The notes beneath the pieces are model-generated. The model had not been told where the DNA came from, searched no databases, and saw nothing but the letters and a program-made list of their open reading frames with translations. A DNA stretch of 59,447 nucleotides from the NCBI GenBank assembly GCA_027596035.1, contig JADGJA010000036.1:1-59447 (forward strand). Reading direction: 5' to 3'. Every line of letters starts with the position of its first letter. Within the stretch, counting starts at the first letter, position 1. Below are positions 20,530-31,948 of the stretch, one piece after another. Both the position numbers and the translations under genes were made by a program. This stretch comes from Thoreauomyces humboldtii. Its lineage: Eukaryota; Chytridiomycota; Chytridiomycetes; Spizellomycetales; Powellomycetaceae.

Positions 20530-21707
20530 CTAAGCATTCACGCCGCGCTTGGGTTGCGCTCGTGTTCCCTCCTTTCTCGGCTCAGCTAGGAGGCAATCAG
20601 TCAGGGTCAAATATCAGAGTGCGAACTTCTGTGTACGAGTCCCGAAGGCACAACCATACCTTTCTTCGCGTGACTTTTCTTGGTGGGCTTCTCATTCTCG
20701 TCCTCCTCGGTCTTGTCGCCGTCATCCTTCTCAGAATGCTTTCTTTTGGACGAAACTTTCTTCTTCTCATTCACGTCCATGGCATCCTTCGCGGTAACCG
20801 GCTTAGTGTCAGTCTCCTCCTCGTCCGAATGAAGTGCTGCCTTGGTCTTGGGCTCTGCCTTCTTGGCTTTCTTGGGAGCTTTGGTCTTCGCATCCTCATC
20901 TTCGCTTACTTCATCGGCACTTTTCTGACGAGTTGTCTTCTTGGTATCAGCCTTTGCCCTGCGCTCCCCGTCTTCGCGTTCGGCCTTCTTCGACGGTTTG
21001 CTCGTCTTCTTCTTAGAAGCAGGTTTCTCATCGGTGTCGGTCTCTTCGTCAGACTCCTCGGCCTTTTTGCTGCCACGCTTTCTGTCAGCGGGCTTGGCCT
21101 CATCCTTGTCTTTCCGGGAAACTTTCTTTTCCCTGCTCTTGGCGGGGGCCTTGAATTTCTCGTCGTCCTCCTCCGCATCGTCGGATTCTTTTGGAGGCTA
21201 AGTTTTGCCGGAAAGGTAAGTCGTCCGCCCTTCCGTGCAATCTAAGCGACAACCAACCGCTGAGAAGCCTGCTCACCATTTCACCCTTTTCCCACGCGTC
21301 GGCCACCAGCTTCTGATCCTCCTCGGTGAGCGAGTCAAATCCATTGAGGGCGCTGACATCTTCTCCAACAGCAGCTTTCATGTTGTGGAGAACCTTGGTG
21401 GTCACGCAGCGCCTTTGCAAATATGAACCAGTCGGTCAAAAAGTTACGTAAGGTCTCAGAAAGATCGAGGAACTAACCAGTGGCGGAACGAAGTCATTGG
21501 TATTGCGCCCTGACCTTCGAATGATGTACCGGTGCGAAGTTCTCCTTTCTTAAAGAAGAGTTCATGTCAGCTCTCAACTCTGTTTATCAATCCCAAGGAA
21601 ACTCCCAAAAAGTGGCCCACCTTGATAACTTCCTGACAATGCTTGCCAGACTTACATTTTGCGCGCCCACTGGTAGCATATTCAACGAGGTAGCTGGTCT
21701 CACTCAT
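20530..21707 (-). CDS. Nuclear protein with a single fungal-type PARP zinc finger
   Basis: Complement of 20530-20585, 20660-21197, 21277-21412, 21478-21548, 21621-21707; 295 aa. The zf-PARP domain fills residues 1-about 90: YLVEYATSGRAKCKSGKHC, then KGELRTGTSFEGQG and TSFRHWRCVT. The ligands are Cys-X5-Cys and His-X2-Cys. The wide first Cys pair is the form seen in stand-alone fungal zf-PARP proteins, against CxxC in animal PARP1. A helical block with LTEEDQKLVADAWEKG follows. About 180 residues of alternating Lys-rich and Asp/Glu/Ser-rich sequence complete it (EESDEETDTDEKP, PSKKAERED). There is no PARP catalytic or ligase domain. It probably binds damaged DNA or chromatin ends; this is inferred from the finger. 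Confidence 0.85.
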
Positions 21708-22025
21708 GGCTTTGGATGACGGAACGGCTTGAAGGGGAGCAAGTCGCGATTGTCTTGCGAAATCTTGGAGGATCTTGAGCGGGACGATCCTGTGGGTGTA
21801 GCAAAATTGACAGGGCCCGGAAAACTCATGATTGCAGTCCGACAAGCAGATCAAGCATATCAAATGTTCCATAAATCTCGCAAAAATAAAACGTAAAGGA
21901 AGACAAACGGCGATGATAAGGAAAAAGTGAGAGGGATTCGATGAGAGACAGAGAGTAGGAGTTTCGAATAGCGGCAACGTCGTTTCTCAGCAAAACCAAA
22001 TACAGCAGCGAGGAGTTGGAGCAGG
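21708..22025. other. Intergenic, no gene
   Basis: Upstream of the zf-PARP gene (-) and downstream of the PP6 gene (-). No supported frame. Confidence 0.5.
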
Positions 22026-23580
22026 CTACAAGAAGTAGGGAGTGTTTTGCCGAGGTGGTACCACGCGCTCCGTGTCTGGAACGGCATTGAAGAGCTTGAA
22101 CGAGTCCTTGTTGATCTCGAGAGACTCATCAATGGCCATGATGGACGCCACGTTGCCGCAACGATAGCAGTAGTTTGGCGCGGACCATACTGTGACCAAA
22201 TTCTCATCCTCGTAGTGATACTTGAAACCCTCTTGAACTAGCTGGTGCGCCCGCGCAATAAGTTTTAGGCTGTTGACGTGGTTGAACTAAAACAGGGAGG
22301 CGATAATGAGCTTGATATTTATAAATCTGGGTTATGAGCTACGGGAGGCCGTACCTCAGACGTCACTTTACTCCCAAAGAGCCAGCCGGCGCCACGCGGG
22401 CTCACCGCCCACGTCGAAATATCCTCGGGATCCGACCACATGAGATCTAACATGGAAACCGAAGGGTCAGAGCGCGTTCTTCACGTTCAAACTTTAACAA
22501 GAGCCTAGGCTTACCGCAGAATGCGCCCTCATGTGGAATCTCCTGACAGCGCTGTATCGTCCGAATCTGATCCAATGTTCGCACGTCCGGAGAAAGTCCC
22601 CCATGTACGCAAAGCACCCGGCCGTCGACGATCTATACGACGCACGCAACGTATGTTAGGAGCAATCACGGGAAGTCTTTAAAACACCTAAACACATACC
22701 GCTGCCAATGTTAGATAATCAAAGACAGAGCAGCAGTACTTCCACACATTCGGGTTTCCGTACTTCGTTTGACATTCGTCTAAAAGCGGCGTAAAGATTA
22801 GAACGTGACTGCGCAGTTACCTCTGCAGCACTTTGAGAAACCGTACCATAAAATCCATACACCTGGGTAATTTGTCTACTCTCGTGATTTCCCCTGAGCA
22901 ATGTGATCTTGTCTGGGTATCTATATCATACGTTGAGCGAGATTCGAACCGGCTGACAAATGTCACAGGCAAGCGCACCTTGCTTTCAACACCAGCAGCA
23001 ATGTAAAAGTCTCTAAACTGTAGTAACCGCGATCCACAAAGTCTCCCTAAAGATTGACGATAAGGAGACCATTTCTTGATTGCCATTCATGCACGAGTTA
23101 CACCCTCCTAGCTTACCATAAAGATATAGCTCGTACTCGGAACTTCCCCTCCTACCCGGAAAAGTTCGAGTAGGTCATAGAACTGACCGTGGATATCGCC
23201 ACACACGGTAACTGGCGACTGAACGGGTTGAATGTTGGACTCTTCCATCAAGAGCTCTTTGACCTGAAAAGTTGGAATAGTATGAGAACACTTCTTGGTC
23301 TTCAGAGATCCTGTGACGACCGGCAGTTCGACAACGAGGAAAAGCCAGCCGCAGCACCATCACCCCATATAGCTCCAGCCCGTTTCATCGCCCCGAGAGC
23401 ATCGTGTTTAACGCACCATTTCGCAGAGCTTCTTAATGTCCGGTTCTGGAAGGTATTGACATTTCTTGACCAGCTCAAGCCACTCGTCGGGACCTGCGCA
23501 CGTGACTCATTATAAGTCCAAGCGCCCCAGAAATGCAAATCCAGTCCGAATCGCTGCGAAGTTTACGCACCGCCAGGCAT
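22026..23580 (-). CDS. PPP6C: Serine/threonine protein phosphatase PP6 catalytic subunit (Sit4/Ppe1 type)
   Basis: Nine exons, complement of 22026-22286, 22355-22446, 22515-22632, 22700-22779, 22847-22920, 22979-23046, 23117-23263, 23417-23493, 23571-23580; 308 aa against 305 for human PPP6C. The PPP metal-binding motifs are complete: [24 protein letters not shown] and [19 protein letters not shown]. Downstream are [25 protein letters not shown], and the C-terminal TPYFL that PP2A-like enzymes carry for methylation. QCxYLPE-type spacing near the N-terminus favours PP6 over PP2A and PP4. The first coding exon is only 10 nt (MPG plus one base). In fungi this phosphatase acts in cell-cycle, TOR and stress signalling. 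Confidence 0.93.
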
Positions 23581-24409
23581 TGTCGGGTTCTGTGCGTTCG
23601 CGTTAGGAAAAAGAGGTTGGGCGGCCGGACGGGTCGTCCAAGAGGCAACGGAAGAAGACCCGAAAGATGAATCCGAGAGCAGGACGGGTGCTAGAAGAAA
23701 TGAGTCCCTGGCGAGTACTGGTTGTTGAAAGGTTGAGAATTGGAAGGGAGCAAGATGGGAAGGTATACAGGCAACTGAGGGCGAGGGCGACATAAAGCGG
23801 GAAGGTTCAGGCAGCTCTCTGGGAACGAGATGACGGACCATTTCGCAAAGGATATCTCACCCTTCCGCGTCTGAGCTTTCGGCATCTTCGCACGGCGAGA
23901 ACACGAAAAGCTTTCATCGTTCCTTCCCAACGTCTCCAAAGGTAACTCCTGTGCGATATTATTCTTCCTATCGTGTAAGTCGGGCGCATCTTCCTTTTAC
24001 TAGGCAGAAGGTGCTGGTGCCGAAAGTCAGGCAACAGGTTGCATCCTCGTTAGACACCACGCGTCGCATGAAAAAGTCGGGGCTTCCCTTGACTTCAAAA
24101 ACATGAGTTGCGAGACGCAGGTTTACGAAGTCGTGATAATAGCATGTAACGTTTCTAACCGATGGTTTGTGGCGAACGGTACTGGGTGAGAGGTTCGGGG
24201 TTCGAGCTAAAACGAGGGTTATACTAACTCTTTTACGCTGAATCGAGTAAAGGAAGTCCCTTCGCAGCAATTTGCTGTTTATCCCACGTCTCGAAGGGAA
24301 TAAGTCGCTTAGTCGCATAGTAGCGATGAGCCGTGTTGTTTTTCCTAAAGACGAAACAGCAGATATTAACGCACTATTGAATCGAATTTCGCCAGGACGG
24401 CAGTAGATC
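23581..24409. other. Intergenic, no gene
   Basis: This 829-bp stretch is the promoter of the PP6 gene (-) plus the 3' flank of the methyltransferase gene (-). Several open frames exist on the minus strand, but none has splice partners or protein-like composition. Confidence 0.45.
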
Positions 24410-27400
24410 TTACGACTTGTCCTGACAATGGTCAAAGCGTTCTTTGCTGTAGGGCGTTACGGGGATCCGCGGAACCGTTGCCTCGTAAAGGTCCAGCGCG
24501 CATTGATTGCACAACTCAAGCGCGCCATCATGACCGTTTCTCCAACATGGAGTCGAGTCTGTGCCGCATGCCTTGCACTCCTTCGCACCTTGATCCAAAT
24601 GGATATCGGTCGCCAGAACTGCGGAGCTTAGATCTTGAGTAGACCGCACAGCGTCGATAACTTTTTGCTTGAGCGAGCTGGGTGTGTCAACTGTGAAGTA
24701 AAGCCCGCTCTCTCCAAACTTCTGCCACATAAAGGCTGAGGGCACTACGCCATTGCGAAGGAAACCGATGGCACGACGAAGAGGAACCGGGGCTCCACTC
24801 AGATCTGCCCCAAACATTGCGATGACCGTCTCCGGGACTATCGGCGACACAGCACTAGTAGAAACTGCTGAACTGTGGAATGGCGTTAGTATCGGATCGC
24901 GATCTCCGACGCGCCAAAGTCTTTTCTTACAAGGAGCAGTCCTCGAAGTAGCGTACCACAACCTGCCCGGGCCGCGGGACGACAGGAATGTCATTACCTA
25001 GTTCCGCACGCGGAATCACCTTCAGAGAGTTGAGCATTTGACCGGGCACGAAGGCAAGGGAATCATCACAAAACTTACTAAAGCGGGCCAGCCTTGCTCG
25101 GGGCTCAACTTGCGTTTCTTTGCTGACTTCGCCTTGAATGCCTCGGGAGAAACGAAGACCGAAGCCTATCGAAAGGGTTTAGCTATTCGCGGTAAATAAG
25201 ATTCGAACATGATTTACTCACGCCTTCCCGCAACCAAATGTCCGAATCATCGACCTCAATTTCGTCGAGCGTTTCGAGAAACTGAGTCAAAGCTCGCTTC
25301 TTGTTCCGGAGTTTGTACATGTTGAACTGGGTTATGGCGGCTGCTTTGAGCTCTCCCAAGCATGCCGCCATAGTCTTGTAGCCGTCAGATGGAGTGATTG
25401 CGTCAATCTTTCCATCAACAATCTGAAGAGGGGAATCTTGTCGAGACGCGTCACCCGCAGATACGCTTCCGCGGTTTTCGCGCTGCATTGTCGCGGGCCT
25501 TGGATTGAAATCGTCAACTGCGCGTGAGTATGCCCGGACAAGGCGATGACACTTCAATCGTTCGCCGAGAGTGAGGCTGACGACAGGCAAAACGGGTGGG
25601 ACGATTACAGTAGAGACTGCTGAGTTCGTGCTCCCTGTGTTCTGTGTCAGTCCCAGATCGCCCAGTGCGTTCTGTGCTTTGGTGCCGTCCGGAGAGATCC
25701 ACCGGAGATCTTCGGCAACGAGCGGGCCTTTGAAGACGCTTGACAAAATATGGCTAACAGCGTATACCGAGAACGAGTTTCCGAGATGACCCCATCTTTG
25801 TGAGCGGGATTCGACGCCGTCGGTGTAAAAGTCTTTCTGGAGTTCAGCAGAGATTCGTCGGCGTGCAGTCCAAAGTAATGCAAGCCACTTACCAGGGAAG
25901 CCCATCAGGCGCTCAACTTCCAGGGCATGGAAAGTGCGACGACGACCCGAGGGATACCAGAGGACGTTAAAGCGCGAGTCATTGCTACGACCGCACATGT
26001 GAGCGTACTACAACGTGGACACAGCTACAAGCGCACTTACATGTGAGGTGTCATATTCCCTTTCGTGATGCAAACTGCTTTTTCGCCTTCGCAGCGAGCT
26101 TCATCGACTACGACGTCCTGAGCACGCAAAGGACGGTCGACATATTCCGGAATCAATCGAATCGGCAGATTTGTCCAGTACCTAATATGAATTTGACTGT
26201 TGTGAGGGTCGACCTTCTAGCTTGTGGTTGTGCGCTTGGTTTATGATAAGACATACATTCTTCTCCTATGTCCAGGCGACAGATCAGCAGCATCCAAGGC
26301 AACGCCGGTGACTCCGAGCTCAGCGTCGATCATGTCGCTGTTCTCGGAACTCATCAGTACATTTTCCAAAAAAAAATAGCGCGGCTTGCAGGTTCGGAGA
26401 ATTCGTAGATACTCGAAAAACAGTGACGACTGCTCTCCGTCAACGAGGCCTCGCCCTTTTCCCAGACGGGAGAGATCCTGGCAAGGGGAACCGCCGATCA
26501 GCAGATCGATTCCAGGCTCTTGGCCTTCCGCCGGCACCCAGCGAGCAAGGTCACGGGCCGGATCCAACAGGCGGACGTCACCGAGCTGATGAAGGATGCC
26601 CTTTGCCGGCGGGTAATTGTCGAGAACGGTCGTGGCCGTTTGGTCGATCTCGCAGGAGAAGTAAGTTGCAGGCTCGCAGCCAAGCTTTCGGAGAGCAACG
26701 AACGCGGCACCGATGCCGTCGAAAAGGGAAAGAACAACAGGCTTTGATCTCCATGGAGGACTAGTGGCGTCTAGACTAGCGCTCAACTGTAGGAAGAGAG
26801 TTGAGCTCGCGATCTAGCAATTCTTCGGCGATGAGTACTTACGCTGCATGCGCTGCATAACCATGTGTCTCCAACCGTGTCCTGCCGGCGCAAGTTCGTG
26901 GAATGTTTTTGACAAAAATCATCGAAGTGCTGAAATACCTGCTCGATATCAATGCACTCGAAATGGAAGGCGGCGACGCATCCGTCGCAGCACAAAAGGA
27001 CCTGGTGTTCACGGTGAAACGCAGGATGAGCCGACACGTCATTTCAAAACTGGCCCCACAAAGCTCACTTCACTTACCCCTCCGTTGGAGCACTCTACGC
27101 ATGCATCCCGATTAGCGGCCAACTCGACCTTTTCGATCTCATCCGTGTCCCAAGCAATAGCTTTCCTGCTTCTCGTTTCCGACAGCGTCCTTCTGGAGCA
27201 CCTTGACGCAGACGGGCACACACCTAGTCGTTTCCGAGCAGGATTGAATAAGAAATGCTTGATGATTCATATTAGATGATGGACACCCTACCTCTGCAGT
27301 GGCAGCATGTCCAGGAGTCGTCCGCGAGGGCGGCCAACCAATCCCACCCTTCCCGCAGAAAGCAAGCCTGGCAGACGGTGCGCCGACACCCGTCCGCTTC

Positions 27401-27824
27401 GCAACACACCAGAGTGTGACTTGACTTTGCGCATAAGTGACATGTATCATGGGAGCTGCTGACTGTGTCATCGGATCCTTCCGGCGAAGAGGGGGGCGTC
27501 GGGCCGTCCGCCTCTCTATCAACGATATCGTTACACGACTATTCGCAGAAGTGCAAGGATCTGGACGCAGTACCTGGCCAGCAATGTCGGGATGATTGCC
27601 TGGTTGCATCAAGGTCTGTTGGCATGAATGCTCTGCGTTGCTAGATGGGAATGCAACTTACCTCCTGCTCTCTGAGGGCAATCTCGGCGACATCCTGCTT
27701 GATCTGCTCAAAAGAATTGAAGATATTGTAACAATGCTCTGCGGTAGTGATGCACAAGTACCTCGGCCCTAACACGTTGAAGACGTTCTGCCTTCCATCT
27801 TGCCTCGTAGGACCGTTCCGTCAT
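24410..27824 (-). CDS. DNMT3-like C5-DNA methyltransferase with 4CXXC_R1/ADD-like, PHD and GATA fingers
   Basis: Thirteen exons, complement of 24410-24872, 24931-25019, 25079-25165, 25222-25832, 25893-25984, 26041-26181, 26257-26786, 26843-27001, 27078-27223, 27292-27511, 27574-27615, 27662-27703, 27762-27824; 894 aa, continuous frame. A short helical N-terminus leads to a Cys cluster (73-131: CHLC, CCEADGC, CQACF, WTCCHCRGVC), which resembles zf-4CXXC_R1 and the DNMT3 ADD. A PHD finger follows (164-223: CVEC, CCDGC, FHFEC, WLCSAC). The methyltransferase (about 239-515) has motif I LSLFDGIGA, motif IV GGSPCQDLS (Cys326), motif VI ENV (366-367 region), motif VIII GHRRRMYWTN and motif X LGNSFSVYAVSHIL. 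The GGSPC and H-R-YW signatures favour DNMT3 over DNMT1, Dim-2, RID or DNMT5. A GATA-type finger sits at 840-865 (CKAC, TPCWRNG, LCNQC). Expected role: cytosine methylation in chromatin. Acceptors at 25833 and 25020 are least certain. Confidence 0.85.
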
Positions 27825-28335
27825 GGTTTTGCGAGCAGATCACCGTTGAAATCGCTATCGAAAAGAGCAAGGGTCTGCGTGGAGAAAAAAGCGGCCAGCA
27901 CAAGAAGACAACCAAAGCTCGGGGAGGTGACGGAGGGACGGAGGAGTGCTGTTGTTCTCGACAGCAGCCTGAGCTGACTCAACCTTCACTCTCTCACCTC
28001 TCTCTCTCTCCTCGCGAAAGCGCGTTCCTCTTCCCTGTATCCCCTTTCCCATCCTTTCTGCCCGCATAACTATACAGTACAGCTGCTACACGTGCTCCTT
28101 GCCCCATCGCATCTGCAATCCCTCCAGAGGATATAGGAGCCACGCTTTCCCGCTTCATGACGTTGTCCGCGACTTTTCTTCATCCCGTCAACAGCGACCT
28201 CACCAGGCAGACGTAGCTTCCGTACCTCCATACCTCAGCCTCTTCCGCGCACATCTCCCGCTGCCGCCGTCCGTCAGCATCGCCCTTCACCGGGTCGAGC
28301 GGTCTCCTTGTGGCTGAGCCGAGCACCTCACCAGC
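27825..28335. other. Bidirectional promoter region between methyltransferase and kinase
   Basis: This 511-bp spacer separates two divergent ATGs. It includes C/T-rich sequence at about 27990-28060 and no supported gene. Confidence 0.5.
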
Positions 28336-31300
28336 ATGAACAAATATCTGGTGACCAAACAGATCGGAGATGGTTCCTTCGGCGTGGTCCTCAAGGGCCA
28401 GCACAATGAGACGGGCGAGCTGGTGCGTCAGTTGCTTCGTTGCTGTCCATCCTGCGTCCGTTCGCATAGGCTGCTCATGCTAAACGATGCCTCTTCTCAA
28501 TGCAGGTAGCTATCAAGAAGATGAAGCAAAAGTACTACAACTGGGAGGAGGCCGTCAACCTTCGCGAAGTGAAGTCGCTCGTCAAGCTCAGCAACCATCC
28601 AAACATTGTCAAGCTGAAGGAGGTTCTGCGCGAAAACGACGAGCTGCACTTTGTCTTCGAATACATGGAAGGCAATCTGTACCAGCTGACAAAGCATCGG
28701 GACGGCGAGCTCTTTTCCGAGATGGAGGTCAAAAGCTTGATGTGAGACGCTGAACATGGACGTCGAAACCCTTGATGCGCAGCCATCTGATTTGCTCATT
28801 GCAGATTTCAAGTGCTTCTCGGACTCGCGCACATGCACAAGCACGGGTTCTTCCACCGCGACATGAAGCCAGGTACGGCGTCGCAAGGGCAGATGCTGGC
28901 GGCCTACACATGTCTGATGATTTTATTCCTCAGAAAATCTCTTGATGAGCGGCAAAGTCGTGAAGCTCGCGGATTTCGGCTTGGCGAGGGAGATCCGAAG
29001 TCGACCGCCATATACAGAATACGTCAGCACACGATGGTAAGCCATACAGCTACCGACGTCTCGCGTTCTTGCATGTGCTGAATCTCGGTTGGTCCACGTA
29101 CGCAAGGTATCGAGCACCAGAGATTATTCTACGATCCACCTCATACTCTTCACCTATCGACATATGGGCTGTCGGTTGTATCTTCGCGGAACTCTTCACT
29201 CTTCGCCCACTATTTCCTGGAAATTCGGAGATGGATCAACTCTTCAAGATTGTGGAGATCCTCGGCACCCCCGAGATGGGAGGTGGGGCGTCCCCCATGA
29301 TAGATCCTGCCAGTAATACGAAGTCCGCAGATGCGCAACGACCACGCGATCATATCACCGCAGGAGGACCGTGGCCAGAAGGATTACGACTTGCCGGAGG
29401 GATGAAGTTTCGATTCCCACAGATGCCATGTGTGCCTCTCGCACAGCTGATACCGAACGCGACGGATGGGCCATTACAATTGCTCGCCGACATGCTGAAG
29501 TATGACCCGAACGCAAGGCCAACAGCGCAGGAAGCTTTGCAACATCCCTGGTTCGCGGACATGTGGGACACGTCGTTTGCCAAAACTGCGTTGGCTGCCC
29601 CACCCGTCGGTCCAGCCTTGGACCTTGTGCAGGAAAATGTGCAAGCGGATGGCAGTCAGGAGGAAGTGCGCCTGACGGTCCAACAACAACTTGAGGACTC
29701 GGAGGAAGCAGAGAGCACACTCGAGCGTCACAGAAGCCTTAGAGGGCTGGATCGGACAGCTTCAGTAGCCTCATCTCTGGATTTGATGCTGATCGAGAAC
29801 GAGCTCAACGCGTTGGCAGGACAGAATGCACTCGCAGCAGCAGCATCTGCTCTAGGGTCCGATGGAACGCTCGCACGGCGGAGTTCAAAGACATTGTCGC
29901 CAGATCGACATTCGGGAACGTTTTCTGGTGCTCCTCAGATATCTCTAAAAGGCGATTCGGGAAAGGACGTCACTTTTACACAGGAGATGATGAGCCATAT
30001 TGGACGCTTGGTGCCGGACAAGAGTCTTTCTCCCGACCACTCCCTGGAGATTTCCTCTCAGTGGTCAAATCCAAACGCTGAAACATCTTCTCGCCGTGGT
30101 ACCGCGTCAAAGACCCCTGTTCCCCTTGCCATCCCAGTACCCAAAAGCCGACAACCATCAGCAAGTAGACGGAGGAAATCCCCGGCGATATCTCCTGTGC
30201 CTCAGCGACGATCCGTGCTCTCGTCCCGTCATTCGCGGGAACCCTCGCGTCCTCCGTCTGCGGTTGACGCCACGGACAGCGGGGCTTTGGGCTTAGGCAG
30301 AGTCTACAATCCTCTTCCGGGCATAAGTTCTGGCATCGAAAAGCCTAACGAAGGAAGTGGCGCGCAATTTGACTCCTATCTTGACGAGCTGTCGGGAAAC
30401 AACGACGGGATATCTGGATGGGGACAAGGGGATAGCACCTCGCAACCACAACAGCGATCTCCCCTACCACATGTGAGGGAGCGCCGCACAGGCTTGCAGG
30501 CAGCAGCCAAGCCTTCAGCTTCACCATCAAATCAGCGCAGAGCTCGCCTACCAGGCTTCCTAGATCGTGATCCCGCCACAAATCGGAGCTCGGATGCATT
30601 CCAGCACTCGAAAGCTTCATTTTTCAACACCTCGAATAATCAACAATCATCGTCCAATCAACTTTCCACTAGCCACGCTGACCTTCCGGGTAATAAGAAC
30701 CTCGATGAGCCACCAGATACGGAATCCTGCATAACAAAACACTCTGAGCATGTCTCACCTCATGCGGGATCATCATCACCATCACCAGTCGCATCGCCAC
30801 CGTCAAGCAACAAGCAACAGAACTTTCTCACCAGCTTTTTCTCTCAATCGGTAGAGAACCTGGATCTGGGTGGGTCCCGCGAGCGACTCCTTCAAGTAAA
30901 AGGTGAATGAGAGGGTACACCATGCAGGAAGAGCTTATCCTCATTGCTCACCGAATCTTTTCGTTTTCTCAATTTGTTCCTTTACCCCTCGGCTTACTCG
31001 CTTCCCCTAGGACTTAGTTTTATCCAGCCCACCAACCCCTACCTCCCTAGACCGCTCCCCGCTCGCGCTCCGCGCTACAACTCCATCCCGCCCTTGATGG
31101 CCGTTTCCAACGCTTTTCCCGCTCCTGCGAAACCTTTGCGCGCGAATTCGTACCGACAACCACCACCGTCAGTGGAGCCTATGCCCTCCGCATCTGGTGG
31201 ATACGGAAGCAACTTTAACCCTGCCAATCTCGCCGTCCCAGGCGGTCGCCTCCACGCGAAATCACATAACGCGCCCGTTGTGGATCCACTGTTTGCCGGA

Positions 31301-31741
31301 TTGCACCGATCGCCCGCGCGCGTCCCGCACCATCTGCACTCGCAGAATAGACTCGGGCCGCGCGACGCCCATCAGCACTCACACTCCTCGCCCACCGCTG
31401 CGGGTTTCGGCAGCGGTCCACAGGCGGCGAATACACGAAACAGCACTCGAATGCTTAACCACAACCCACAGCAGCAACAGCAGCAGCAATATTATCAGCA
31501 ACCGGAACCTCTCGCTCTTCGAGGAAGTCGAGACTCCTTGCATTGGCTCGGCGCCAACAGCATACGATCAGGAGGCGTCGCTCGTTCGCAGGCGGCTGCC
31601 CAAACGTCCCCCCGCCGTCTTTCTAACGGAACCGGAGGGATGGTCGGCAGTGGGCTCCCAACCTTGCACGCTCCGAGCAAGCGGTCACGGCATACCGGCC
31701 AGATGTCCCCAGTTCCTTTCGCTGGAGGACATCGTCGGTAG
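28336..31741 (+). CDS. RCK-family protein kinase (MAK/ICK/MOK or Ime2-like)
   Basis: Exons 28336-28422, 28506-28741, 28805-28872, 28934-29036, 29107-30895 and probably 31028-31741; 998 aa with the last exon. The kinase domain (about 4-330) starts [15 protein letters not shown] and has [23 protein letters not shown], the activation loop [15 protein letters not shown] and an IDIWAVGC block. The TEY dual-phosphorylation motif and [14 protein letters not shown] are hallmarks of RCK kinases, which set cilium or flagellum length in ciliated organisms and meiotic entry in yeasts (Ime2). The tail is Ser/Pro/Gln-rich and disordered, with a Q7 tract at about 31471-31492. If the intron at 30896-31027 is not spliced the protein ends at 30910 with VKGE. 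The downstream 31028-31741 frame joins in phase and has the same composition. Confidence 0.85.
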
Positions 31742-31948
31742 TCAAAGCGCGTGCTGATGGTTGCACCTATTGTTTTGTAAATATGGTACCGCTTGAATCT
31801 CATTCATATCTCCCGTTTGCGGAACGGACACATTCTTAAAGTCCAGTTTGGGTTCCACCAGTTTTGTACAAAAAAGGCATTTCAGATGGTTCGAACCTGG
31901 CTTTTGTTTTGACGTGTGATAATTGTAGATTGGGAAATGAGAAAAAAA

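Noticed and set aside
24410..27824. Two separate genes, a zinc-finger protein and a methyltransferase
   Set aside because: No stop occurs in the spliced frame, intron phases match throughout, and the second PHD finger ends nine codons before the methyltransferase exon's conserved start.
31028..31741. Separate gene downstream of the kinase
   Set aside because: The frame lacks a convincing start, joins the kinase in phase through a consensus intron and shares its Ser/Pro/Gln composition; kept as a probable last exon.
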